From contig NZ_JASZYK010000004.1 in NCBI RefSeq assembly GCF_030317035.1, forward strand, positions 186,001-250,000: DNA of 64,000 nt. Direction: 5' to 3'. The notes below the pieces were generated by a model. That model made no database searches and had not been told where the DNA came from. It was given only the letters and a program-made list of their open reading frames with translations. Below, in pieces: positions 16,559 to 25,010 of the stretch (the first letter of the stretch is position 1; each line of letters starts with the position of its first letter). Source of the stretch: Variovorax sp. J22G73. Lineage in GTDB: Bacteria > Pseudomonadota > Gammaproteobacteria > Burkholderiales > Burkholderiaceae_C. Made by a program: the position numbers and the translations under genes.

Positions 16559-19276
16559 TCAGTTGCCCGGACGTGCGGAAGAGGAGCCGCGTGCGGCGCC
16601 AAGCTGCGCGAGAAAGCCCTCGATGGCGTTCGCCCCGGCGGTGTCGGTGTTGACGGTCCCGTAATCCCGGCCGTCGAGCTGCAGGCGCAGATTCAGGGTG
16701 CGAGTGGATTCGGGCTTGGGAATGGCGGTGGGCGTGGACCCATCGCCGAAGAAGGTCACCTTCTCCGCCGCCTTCAGCAGCGCATAGCTCAGGGTGTCGC
16801 CGCCGTACTTCTTCTGGCCCGGGTTGTTGAAGAACTGGACGTTGCCCTTCTCGTCCGCGAACTCGCGCGCGATGCGGCGCGCCGTCTCGTCGTCCTTCAC
16901 GCCGGCGTTCTTCAAGAATGCGGCGATGCCGGTCATGGTGCCGAGGTCGCTCCCGGCGACGACGGTCTTTCCGTTCTTGTCGGTCGAGAAGCCGCTCGCG
17001 TCGCGGCCGAGGCGCTTGTTTTCGAGGGCGATTTCGCGCTCTTTCAAGGCGTTCGCCTTCTCGCGTGCCTCGATGTCCTTTTCCCGTGCGCTGGTGACAT
17101 CGCGCAGCGCGCCGGCCAGGCCGTTGGCGGCCTGCGTGGCACTCGTCTGCGCGTCCTTGAGCTTCAGCGTGGAGCGACCGGCGCTGTCGAGCACGACCTC
17201 GAAGCCGCGCATGGCGGCCTCGGCCTGCACCCAGCCAGGCGCAACACCGTTTGCCGCGGCAATGGATGCTTCCGCGGCGCGCTTCCACGCTTCGCCCAGG
17301 CCGATGGCCGTCGCCTGCCCGCTGTCGCGAATCAGCTCGTAGTCGCGCAGCGCCACCTTGGCGACGGTCTCCAGCTCGACCTTCGTCTGTACCCCGGCGC
17401 GCTGGAAGGCGGCGGCAATCTCTGCGGCGGCGTCGGCCTGCGCTTTCTTGTTGTTGACGGCGGCATCGGCCGCGGCGTTGTTGGCCTTCTTCAACTCTTC
17501 GAGCTTCTGCACAGCAAGCTGAAGATTGCCCGTGTCGATGGCCTTCGCATATTCGGCCCGCAGGCGCTCCGCCGTGGCCCGGGCCTCCTCTGCCTTCACC
17601 TTCTGCTCTTCAGCCGCACTGGCGGCCTTCTGGCCGGCTTCCTGCGCGCTGTCGCCGGCGGCCTTCATCTCGGCGGCCATGTTCGCGAACGCCGCCGCGC
17701 TGCTGGTCGTCGCAGCGGTGGTGCTCTCGGCGGCGCCCGTCAGGCCCGCCCAGCCGGCGCGCGCTTCCTCGGCGCCCTTGGTGGCGCGCTCGAAGGCTTC
17801 GGCTGACTTCTCGCCGAAAGCGTCGGTCACACCTTCCATGCCGGCGGCCGATTCGCGCACCTCGGCCGCGGCCTGCTTGAACGCCGCCGACACGCCGCCG
17901 AAGCTGATCTTCGAGAGCCCTTCCAGCATTACGCCGACGCCGGTCAGGATGTCGCGCGTGACGCCGGCAAAGGCCTCGCCTACACGGAAGACAACCGCAA
18001 TCAGCGTGTTCGCGCCGGCGCTCGCGACACCCCAGACCGTTTGAACGATGTTGCCGGTGCTCTGCGCCTTCTGGCCGAAGCTGTCGAGCAATGCGCCCAC
18101 ACGGTCGGCCAGGCTCTGCGCTTTCGCGACGAGGGCCGGCACATCGACGCTGGCGACGAAGGCCTGCACCCACTTGATGCCGTTCTGGAATGCGGTCGCG
18201 AGCGCGGTGCCGAACCGCCCCACAGTGCCATCGGACACCGCGGTGCGCAGCGCTCCGCCCAACTGCTCGACGCCTTCTCTCAGCACCGGCAGGACGGGCG
18301 TCGTGAGCGCGTTGACGGTCGAGTCCCATGCCGTACGCAGGCCATTCAGCGCGCCGTTGAGATTCGCCTGCATGACGGCGGCAGTCTCGGCCGCACTGCC
18401 GCCAGCGCCCTGCAATGCCTTCTTCAGCTCGTCGAGCTTGTCCACGCCCTGATTCAGCAGCGCGCGCAACGCCGGGCCGGCTTCCTGCCCCACCGCCGCA
18501 ATCGCGCGCTGCCCGGCCGGGCCTGCGGCGGCCAGCTCGTGCAGCATCTTCTCGAAGTTGCCAGTCGTGATGCCAGCTGCCGCCAGCTCAGTGCGGAATT
18601 TGCTGGCCGGGTCGGAGAACTGCGCGAGGATGCTGTTCAACGCCGTGCCGGCGCGGCTCGCATCGATACCCGCATCCGCGAACTTGCCGATGATGGCAAC
18701 GGTGGTTTCGAGGCTCAGCCCGAGGGTGTTCGCCAAAGGCGCGGCGTAGCTCAGCGCTTGCGCCAGGCCGGTGACGCTGGTGTTCGTCGCGTTGGCGCCC
18801 TTGGCGAGCACGTCGGCCACACGGCCCGAGTCGGTGAAGGCCAGGCCCAGACCGTTGACGATTTTCGTGAGGTACTCGGCCGAGGTGCCCAGCTCGATGT
18901 CGCCGGCACGCGCGAGCTGCATCGCGGCGGGCAGTGTCTTGATGGCATCGGTGACGCTCAGGCCGGCTTTCGCCAGGTTTTCCAGCGCGCCGGCAGCCTG
19001 CAGCTCCGTGAAGCCGTAGCGCACATCCGCCGCGGCTTCCTGCGCCGCCTTGCGTAGCAAGCGCATCTCGGCCGCGCTGGCGCCCGTCGCGGCCTGCACG
19101 CGGCTCATGGCCTGCTCGAAGTCGGCGCCGCCCTTGATCCAGCCCGCAAAGACCTGAATGCCGAAATAGCCGGCGACCAGCACCGCGAACGCGACGACCC
19201 GCTGCTGCAGGCGGTCGAACACCTTGGACGCATCGTCCTTGGCATTGACGACGATCTGAATAGGCTTGAAGGCCAA
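16559..19276 (-). CDS. Tail tape measure protein
   Basis: This 905-residue protein sets tail length. The first about 300 residues have the TP901-type tape-measure pattern (FEQAMSRVQAATGASAAEMRLL, then AAAMQLARAGDIELGTSAEYL, ASRAGTALNSILAQF). Long Ala-rich amphipathic helices follow (about 480-650), with hydrophobic segments near 28-45 and 400-430. The start appears to be TTG with AAAGG upstream. No separate chaperone genes lie before it: the gap to the tail tube gene is only 114 bp. Confidence 0.9.
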   Translation of the reverse strand: MAFKPIQIVVNAKDDASKVFDRLQQRVVAFAVLVAGYFGIQVFAGWIKGGADFEQAMSRVQAATGASAAEMRLLRKAAQEAAADVRYGFTELQAAGALENLAKAGLSVTDAIKTLPAAMQLARAGDIELGTSAEYLTKIVNGLGLAFTDSGRVADVLAKGANATNTSVTGLAQALSYAAPLANTLGLSLETTVAIIGKFADAGIDASRAGTALNSILAQFSDPASKFRTELAAAGITTGNFEKMLHELAAAGPAGQRAIAAVGQEAGPALRALLNQGVDKLDELKKALQGAGGSAAETAAVMQANLNGALNGLRTAWDSTVNALTTPVLPVLREGVEQLGGALRTAVSDGTVGRFGTALATAFQNGIKWVQAFVASVDVPALVAKAQSLADRVGALLDSFGQKAQSTGNIVQTVWGVASAGANTLIAVVFRVGEAFAGVTRDILTGVGVMLEGLSKISFGGVSAAFKQAAAEVRESAAGMEGVTDAFGEKSAEAFERATKGAEEARAGWAGLTGAAESTTAATTSSAAAFANMAAEMKAAGDSAQEAGQKAASAAEEQKVKAEEARATAERLRAEYAKAIDTGNLQLAVQKLEELKKANNAAADAAVNNKKAQADAAAEIAAAFQRAGVQTKVELETVAKVALRDYELIRDSGQATAIGLGEAWKRAAEASIAAANGVAPGWVQAEAAMRGFEVVLDSAGRSTLKLKDAQTSATQAANGLAGALRDVTSAREKDIEAREKANALKEREIALENKRLGRDASGFSTDKNGKTVVAGSDLGTMTGIAAFLKNAGVKDDETARRIAREFADEKGNVQFFNNPGQKKYGGDTLSYALLKAAEKVTFFGDGSTPTAIPKPESTRTLNLRLQLDGRDYGTVNTDTAGANAIEGFLAQLGAARGSSSARPGN

Positions 19277-19390
19277 CGAGGAACCTTTGGGGGAGTGGTG
19301 AAGGGGGAAGCCAGTGCGGCGACGTTTGGCGCCTCGTGCGAAGCGCCAGGCGTCGCCGCCGCTCAGCGCGAGCGGCGGCGAGGTGAAGGC

Positions 19391-20179
19391 TTAGGCCTCC
19401 ACAGGACGGCCGTCCACGAAGATCGCGACACCGCTCGGGGGCGTGAGCACCTCGATGTCGAATTCCATCTGCACATAGCCGTCATCGCTGGTGACGAGCG
19501 CCATGTCACCGGTCGGCGCCAGCGTCACGAGCGGGCAATAGGTGTCGCTCTGCTCGCCCTCGGCGATGTTCGAGAGCACGCGCAGTGCGCCGCGCAGTTC
19601 GGCCTTGTCTCCGGACTTGATCCGCAGCCAGGTGGTGGCCGGCTTCGAATAGGCGACCTTCACCTTACCGGCCGGGATGCCGCCGCCGGCGAGGATTTGC
19701 AGGCGACCGAGCGCCGCGTCCACGGTGTAGTCCTCGCCCAGCTCGTAGGGCTCGCCGCCGGCTTCGGGCGTCACCACCACCGCCGTGACCTTGCGCGCGC
19801 CCGCCGGGCTGGCATCGGTGCGGCCGAGCTGATAGAAGAGCCCGGGAATCACGGTGATTTCTTCCGCAGCCACGGCGCCGGTAGCCTGCGAGACCGTGGA
19901 CTTTTCGCCGGAAATGAACATCGCCCGGTTGTCGGCGCTCATGTTGTCGCAAGTGATCTTGCCGGTGCGGTCGATGCGCACGACGCGGTTCGCGTCCTTC
20001 ACGCCGGGGCCGCTCTCGGCGCTGTAGTGCGGCGCCTTCTCGGTCGAGATGCTCAGCGTGACGGTCGGGCAGTTGCCGAGGTGGCGCTCGCCCGTGAGCT
20101 GGTCGGCCGCGTCGTAGAGGTCGAAGAAGACCCGGCCGCGCGGGATGACGTATTGACTCTTTTCGAAGATGTTTGCCAT
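19391..20179 (-). CDS. Major tail tube protein
   Basis: This 262-residue protein (MANIFEKSQYVIPRGRVFFD) has the pattern of major tail tube subunits, including GNCPTVTLSISTEKAPHYSA and strand-rich sequence to about residue 250. It is expressed between the tail terminator and tape measure genes. I set the start at ATG 20179; the frame is open further upstream but that part overlaps the terminator gene and has no family pattern. Confidence 0.85.
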   Translation of the reverse strand: MANIFEKSQYVIPRGRVFFDLYDAADQLTGERHLGNCPTVTLSISTEKAPHYSAESGPGVKDANRVVRIDRTGKITCDNMSADNRAMFISGEKSTVSQATGAVAAEEITVIPGLFYQLGRTDASPAGARKVTAVVVTPEAGGEPYELGEDYTVDAALGRLQILAGGGIPAGKVKVAYSKPATTWLRIKSGDKAELRGALRVLSNIAEGEQSDTYCPLVTLAPTGDMALVTSDDGYVQMEFDIEVLTPPSGVAIFVDGRPVEA

Positions 20180-20199
20180 GGTGGCTCCGTTGATTGGTT

Positions 20200-20607
20200 T
20201 CACTCTTGGCCGAAGTAGCGGCCAGTCGTGGAGAAAAGCAGTTCGATGCCGATGAGGCCGCCGTCTGCGAAGTCCGGCGGCGCGAAACGCGCGAGCTTCA
20301 GCGCGCCCCACTTGCGCCCGCCCGCCTCGCCGGGCGCCCAGTTGTGAAGCTGCTCGATGACCTTTGGAATTGCGTCGTCGAGCAATGCCGCCGCAGCCGG
20401 CCCGCGCTTGACCGACAGCAGCACGCTCCAGCCAGGTGCAAGCGCTACAGCGCCTTCCTTCACATCCGCCAGCGCGCCGGCGGCGAACATGACGGACACC
20501 AGCGCCGCGGCATCGCGGTTGCCCTTGCCCGTGGACCAGCCCATGACTTCCCAAGCGGGCAAGGACTCGCGCAAGCGCTCGCAGAGGTTGATTTCGAGCA
20601 GGAACAT
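20200..20607 (-). CDS. Tail terminator / tail completion protein
   Basis: The 135-residue reading from ATG 20607 (MFLLEINLCERLRESLPAWEV) starts two bases after the previous stop; an upstream in-frame start seven codons earlier is less likely. Length, alpha/beta pattern and position between head-tail joining and tail tube genes match lambda gpU-type terminators. I recognise the class by context more than by motif. Confidence 0.75.
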   Translation of the reverse strand: MFLLEINLCERLRESLPAWEVMGWSTGKGNRDAAALVSVMFAAGALADVKEGAVALAPGWSVLLSVKRGPAAAALLDDAIPKVIEQLHNWAPGEAGGRKWGALKLARFAPPDFADGGLIGIELLFSTTGRYFGQE

Positions 20608-20608
20608 T

Positions 20609-20893
20609 TCAGGCGCTCCGAAGAACAAGGTTGGTCACGCCGGTGCCGTCCGCCTCGGCGCGCACCACTTCGAACGCTCGCCCGTCTACGGTGATTGCGT
20701 CATCACGCTGAAGGCCGGCGAGGTCCGCGCTAGCGCCTTGGCACACCGGTGCATCTGCATCGACCTGCACGCCGAACGGCGCCGCATACGGGTTATCGAA
20801 GAGGACGCGCGCGGTCTTCTGCACGCCTTCGACGGTGAACGAGGCGCTCACCGCGAAGTCGCTGAAGAAAACGGAGAGGTCTTCGGCGAACAT
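20609..20893 (-). CDS. Head-tail joining protein (gpFII-like)
   Basis: The reading from ATG 20893 gives 94 residues (MFAEDLSVFFSDFAVSASFT). The small beta-barrel-like sequence with GLQRDDAITVDGRAFEVVRAE resembles lambda gpFII-type connectors that close the filled head and dock the tail. It starts five bases after the capsid stop. The longer upstream reading overlaps the capsid gene and is rejected. Confidence 0.78.
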   Translation of the reverse strand: MFAEDLSVFFSDFAVSASFTVEGVQKTARVLFDNPYAAPFGVQVDADAPVCQGASADLAGLQRDDAITVDGRAFEVVRAEADGTGVTNLVLRSA

Positions 20894-20897
20894 GGGC

Positions 20898-22793
20898 TTA
20901 CGCGGTAGCCACGTCTTCCATCGTCGAGAAGCTCTCGTCGTTGCGTACACCGACATCCACGTCCTGCAGCGCGGTGACGCGAACCGAACCCGTTTCGCTG
21001 AACAGGAACGGATTGACCATCAGGTCGAGGCCACCCCACATGCCGATCACGAGGTCCGCGAAGTTGCCGAAGATGAGGGCCGACAAGTTCGTGCCGGTGC
21101 CCTTGGCGATGTTGCTCGGCACGGCATTAGTAACCGCGGCGCGGTAGCCGTTGAGCGGCTCGCTGCCCTTCTGCCACACGCGCTCGCCCGTGCCAGGGCC
21201 GTCGACGAAGGTCTTCTTCAGCTTGCCGCGCACCTTCGCATTCGTTAGATAGGCCAAGGTGCCAACATCGGCGTTTGCGACCGACACCGCGGTTTCGAGG
21301 TCCACCACGCTGTCCCAGGTCGGCGCGCCACCGTTCGCACCGCCGATCACGCTGGCCGCGATCTTCGCGAGGATGCCGCTGGGCTCGTTGGCGTTGCCAC
21401 CGCCGGCGATGGCCGCGCGCTGGATCGCCAGCCCGAGCACCATCGCCAGGTCGGCCGAGACGAAGCTCTCGACATCGATGCTCGACTGCAGCAGCAGCTT
21501 GCGGCTGATGTCGGTGAACGCGCCGACCGTCTTCGGCGACATCGCCACTTGACCGATGGCCGCGCTGCTTTCGGCGGGCGCCTGACCTTCAGCCACCCAA
21601 TAAGCGCTGCCGGAGCCCGTTTGCTTCGGGATAGCGATGTTGCCCACCAGCCCCGAGAGAAAGCGCACGCCAAGCTGATTCAGCACCATCGCATCGCGCA
21701 GGATGGTGATGAAGTCGCCGGCCATCAGGTCGGTGCCAACGAGGTTGCCGCCGGCCGAGGGCGTGCCCACCACGAGGTCGCGCTTTTGAACTTCGAACGG
21801 AATCATGATGCCGCGCGCTGCCTTGCCGAGCTTCTGCGAGGTCGCCGCCGAGCACTCGAATTCGAAGGCGGCAGCGCTGCGAGCCACCGTGTCGCCCGGG
21901 CTGGCGAGCGCGTTGAGTGCACGCACGATGCTGAACCGGCGGGTTTCCTTCGGCGTCAGACCGATGTCGGCCGTGGGCACGGGCTTGGACGAAAGCGAGC
22001 GAATCGCCTCGGCCTGGAACTGCTCGACCGTGTGGCCGGCTTGGATGGAACGCATCGCCAGCTCGGCACCGCCGGGCATGGCGGCGGCGATCTTGCTGAT
22101 TTCGCTGGCGTGGTTGCGCAGCGCAGGAGTTTCGATGGTGGGTGCCGGGGTAGCGGCGGGCGTGGTTGCAGGCGTCGTCATGGCGCGGTTCTCCGTAGAA
22201 GATGGGGAAATGGAAGGAAGGGAAGGAACGGCCGGCAGCTCGGCGGGGAGACTGCGGCCGACACCGACAGTCGCGTCCGCTGGCACGCTGACCAGAGACA
22301 ACTCGAAGGGCTCCCAGTCGGTCACGCGGTAGGTGTCATACCCATCCTTCGTGCCTTCAAGAATTGCTTCGTGGACGATGTAGCCCACCGAAACGTTGAC
22401 GCGAATGCCGTCGATCACGTCGCGGAAGACTTCCTCTGCGCGCACGCTTCGACCGAAGCGCACCACGGCACGGGCTACCTTGTCCGAACCGATTTCCACA
22501 GACTCGACGACCGCGACAACATCTCGTGTGTCATGGTCACAAAGAAGGTTCGCGCCGGCGGTGAGGCGGCCGGTGCGCATTGACTTGCGACTGAGGTCCA
22601 ACACCTCGATGAACCAGCCGCGATTGACAGGCGTTTCGCTCGCGAAGGCGAGCTTCACGGTGCGCGCCTCCTCGTCGATGGAGGCACGCTCCACAACGAA
22701 AGCGCGCTTGAGTTGACCGGTGGGCAGATGCTCGCGAAGAGCTTGAGGAAGACTTGAAGTCATGCCGCTATTGCAACGGCGCGGCACTGACAT
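20898..22793 (-). CDS. Prohead protease fused to HK97-fold major capsid protein
   Basis: One 631-residue frame holds two functions. Residues about 20-185 are a prohead protease: LLCDHDTR with candidate catalytic His and VNVSVGYIV with the candidate Ser. A Ser/Pro/Thr/Ala-rich linker follows (about 195-235). Residues about 240-630 are an HK97-type capsid protein: AEGQAPAESSAAIGQVAMSPKTVGAFTDISRKLLLQ is the familiar core region, with an N-terminal helical delta-like scaffold before it. Self-cleavage would release the capsid subunit. The first ATG (22793) lies inside a hairpin; ATG 22763 is a good alternative start. Neither has a clear Shine-Dalgarno sequence. Confidence 0.9.
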   Translation of the reverse strand: MSVPRRCNSGMTSSLPQALREHLPTGQLKRAFVVERASIDEEARTVKLAFASETPVNRGWFIEVLDLSRKSMRTGRLTAGANLLCDHDTRDVVAVVESVEIGSDKVARAVVRFGRSVRAEEVFRDVIDGIRVNVSVGYIVHEAILEGTKDGYDTYRVTDWEPFELSLVSVPADATVGVGRSLPAELPAVPSLPSISPSSTENRAMTTPATTPAATPAPTIETPALRNHASEISKIAAAMPGGAELAMRSIQAGHTVEQFQAEAIRSLSSKPVPTADIGLTPKETRRFSIVRALNALASPGDTVARSAAAFEFECSAATSQKLGKAARGIMIPFEVQKRDLVVGTPSAGGNLVGTDLMAGDFITILRDAMVLNQLGVRFLSGLVGNIAIPKQTGSGSAYWVAEGQAPAESSAAIGQVAMSPKTVGAFTDISRKLLLQSSIDVESFVSADLAMVLGLAIQRAAIAGGGNANEPSGILAKIAASVIGGANGGAPTWDSVVDLETAVSVANADVGTLAYLTNAKVRGKLKKTFVDGPGTGERVWQKGSEPLNGYRAAVTNAVPSNIAKGTGTNLSALIFGNFADLVIGMWGGLDLMVNPFLFSETGSVRVTALQDVDVGVRNDESFSTMEDVATA

Positions 22794-22813
22794 TCATAAG
22801 GCAAAGAATGTCA
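22788..22813 (-). promoter_or_regulatory. 26-nt hairpin before the protease-capsid gene (copy A)
   Basis: Perfect 8-bp arms TGACATTC / GAATGTCA enclose a 10-base loop. On the minus strand (the coding sense) the loop reads TTTGCCTTAT. It begins right after the portal stop codon and contains the first capsid ATG. A second copy with covarying arms lies at 24947-24972. It could act as an RNA hairpin or as a palindromic protein-binding site. Confidence 0.65.
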
Positions 22814-24358
22814 CTAGGCTGCGACTTCTTCCTCTTCGCCCTCTTCCTCTTCTGCATCTGCGGGGCGGCCCTTCGGGGCCGGCTTCGGCGCAGGCGCTGC
22901 CACCTTCAATGCATAGGCAGGCAGCACGATGCCGAGCTGCTTCGCGAGGTCTTGCGCTTCCTTGATCTTGACCATGGTGTCGTAAAAGTCACGGCCCATC
23001 TGTGCGCTCAGGTCTTGAGGCGCAACCAGCCCAGCACCCACGCCGGCAATGCGCGCGTTCATGTCCTTCAGCGGGTCCACCCACTCCCAACGACGGCCGA
23101 GCCAGTCGTGCGGCGCAAACTTCGCCACCTTCGCCGCGGGCAACGGACTGCCGTTGGGCATCGTGATGGCGTTCGACAGCAAGGACATCACCATCCACTC
23201 GGCGCGCACGCGCTTGAGCAGGATGTCGATGAACCACTGCTGATCGGATGACCACCGGTCACGCTCGTCGAGCGTGCCGCTTCGGATGCTGGAGAAGTTG
23301 ACGCCCTCGAGGTCGTTCGCGAGCGCGTGATAGGACACCCGCCACCCGCTCGCAACGCGCTGTAGCGCCGTCTTCACGAAAGGCCCGAAGACCTCATTCG
23401 GGTATTTGCTCTCGTGCGGTTTGAAGTCGTAGCCGGGCGGCAGCGTGTCATAGACGCCGGGCTGACTAGTGGTGATGGCATCTCCGTCATCGTCTTGCTG
23501 ACCGATGGGCAGCGTGCCAGGTGCGGCATCTTGGTTCTGCGTGAAGAAGCCGAAGTGATTCGCGCCATGCTCGGCGGCGAGCACCGCGGCCAACATGAAG
23601 CCGCCCAGGTGGTGCAGGCTCAGCATGCCCGGCGCCATCCACGGGATGCCGCGCACCTGCTCGGCACGCTCGACCTTGAACCCGTGGATGATGTCTTCGG
23701 CCGGCAGTCGCACGCGCTGCCGAGAGGTGCGCATGCCGTCGTTGGGATGCGCCTCGAAAATATGAACCGCGACGGTGCGGCGGTAGGCGTCCACCTCGAT
23801 GCCCATGATGACGGTGTTACCCGTCGAATGCTCAACGCCGTTGAATGTCGTGTCGATGCGATCCACGTCGATGAGCTGCAGCGCGAAGTTGAATTCGTTG
23901 CGCGCGTCGGCACCGCGCACGAGCCGCACCAGAAACTCGCCATCGCACGGAAGCCCACCGACGAGCGTCTCGCACATATCGCGCAGGGACTGCCGCCCCG
24001 TCACATCGCACACGGCCTGCCAGCGCACGAACGCCGCCTCAATGGCATCGTTCGCGAGCTTGTCGGCCTTGTTCGGCGCGTTCTCGACGCGCGCCTGCAT
24101 CACGAAGCCAGCAGGCCCGACCATGTTGGTTTCGACCATGCCGCAGAACTTGCGCGCATAGTCGTTGTTGTTGCGCAGTTCGCGTGCCCGTGCGCGAAGC
24201 CTGTCGAGGTCGCTGCGCAGCTCTTCGTTGATGCTCGAATAGGTGGCGATCCAGTCGGCGGTAAGGCGGTCAACGCGCGCGGCCTGAAAGCGGCGCACCT
24301 GCTTCTTGCCAACGACCTTGCCGCGGAACAGGTTGCGGAGGAATGCCGGGGCCTTCAT
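22814..24358 (-). CDS. Portal protein, lambda gpB family
   Basis: This 514-residue protein forms the DNA channel at the capsid vertex. It shows the lambda-type portal pattern: LRARARELRNNNDYARKF, then GPAGFVMQAR, IDVDRIDTTFNG, DIIHGFKVERAEQVRGIPW, and a C-terminal tail of basic then acidic residues (EEEEGEEEEVAA). Its ATG overlaps the gpW-like stop by 4 bases. Length is normal for the family. Confidence 0.92.
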   Translation of the reverse strand: MKAPAFLRNLFRGKVVGKKQVRRFQAARVDRLTADWIATYSSINEELRSDLDRLRARARELRNNNDYARKFCGMVETNMVGPAGFVMQARVENAPNKADKLANDAIEAAFVRWQAVCDVTGRQSLRDMCETLVGGLPCDGEFLVRLVRGADARNEFNFALQLIDVDRIDTTFNGVEHSTGNTVIMGIEVDAYRRTVAVHIFEAHPNDGMRTSRQRVRLPAEDIIHGFKVERAEQVRGIPWMAPGMLSLHHLGGFMLAAVLAAEHGANHFGFFTQNQDAAPGTLPIGQQDDDGDAITTSQPGVYDTLPPGYDFKPHESKYPNEVFGPFVKTALQRVASGWRVSYHALANDLEGVNFSSIRSGTLDERDRWSSDQQWFIDILLKRVRAEWMVMSLLSNAITMPNGSPLPAAKVAKFAPHDWLGRRWEWVDPLKDMNARIAGVGAGLVAPQDLSAQMGRDFYDTMVKIKEAQDLAKQLGIVLPAYALKVAAPAPKPAPKGRPADAEEEEGEEEEVAA

Positions 24359-24900
24359 GCGCCGAACCTCACCGCGATGCGACCGGACACGCCCCGTGGC
24401 CCGCTCTTGCCCTCTTCCGCCGCAACCTCCCGTTGGTACTTCGAGCGCATCGCATGCAGCTCGTTGAGCGGGATGTACTTCAAGCGACGGCCGTTGATTT
24501 CGTATTCGGCGGTGGCGCTGGTGGCCCGACCTTCGAGCACCGCCTCGATGGCGTCGAGCGTGCGGAGGGCATGCGAGCGGACATCACCAGCGGCAGCGAA
24601 GGACGGTGCCACGGTCATTCGCCCGCTAGCGACTGTGTAGACCTCGTCGGCGTTCGTGACGCGCGCTCGCCAGTCATAGGAGCCAGGCGCGAAGCTCTGC
24701 GAGGTCTGCGCCGACACAACGACGCGGAAGGCATCGCCGTCAGCGGTAGCGGGAATCTCGTAGCGATGCATCGCGTTGAGCAGTTCGTAGCTCAACGCCC
24801 ATCCGGCAGAAGCCGGGTAGCTCGTGAGACTTCGTGCCCATTTGACGGTGTCGCCAGGGATGATGGAAATGGGTTCGGTGTTGGAGGCGTCGATAGTCAC
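24355..24900 (-). CDS. gpW-like head-tail protein with an extra N-terminal domain
   Basis: This 181-residue protein starts with GTG, with AAAGG seven bases upstream. The C-terminal about 65 residues (LDAIEAVLEGRATSATAEY, then INGRRLKYIPLNELHAMRSKY) match the gpW head-tail joining pattern. gpW proteins are normally about 70 residues; the first about 110 here form an additional strand-rich module (FRVVVSAQTSQSFAPGSYDW). It precedes the portal gene, as in lambda. Confidence 0.75.
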   Translation of the reverse strand: MTIDASNTEPISIIPGDTVKWARSLTSYPASAGWALSYELLNAMHRYEIPATADGDAFRVVVSAQTSQSFAPGSYDWRARVTNADEVYTVASGRMTVAPSFAAAGDVRSHALRTLDAIEAVLEGRATSATAEYEINGRRLKYIPLNELHAMRSKYQREVAAEEGKSGPRGVSGRIAVRFGA

Positions 24901-24946
24901 GGTCGGACCTTTGGTCAGTGTTGACCGGACTATCGAACGGGGAAGC

Positions 24947-24972
24947 TGACATCAACAAGGCGAGTGATGTCA
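24947..24972 (-). promoter_or_regulatory. 26-nt hairpin before the gpW-like gene (copy B)
   Basis: Perfect 8-bp arms TGACATCA / TGATGTCA surround a 10-base loop that reads CTCGCCTTGT on the minus strand. Compared with copy A the first six arm bases and GCCTT of the loop are the same, while arm positions 7-8 differ on both sides so that pairing is kept. It lies 47 bases before the gpW-like start. Confidence 0.65.
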
Positions 24973-25010
24973 CTTCGTGCGGCATCGTTGCGAGCGAGTG
25001 AATACGCGCG

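Noticed and set aside
19277..19390. Tail assembly chaperone genes (gpG/gpGT type with frameshift) between tube and tape measure.
   Set aside because: Only 114 bases are present and no frame with the family pattern is seen.
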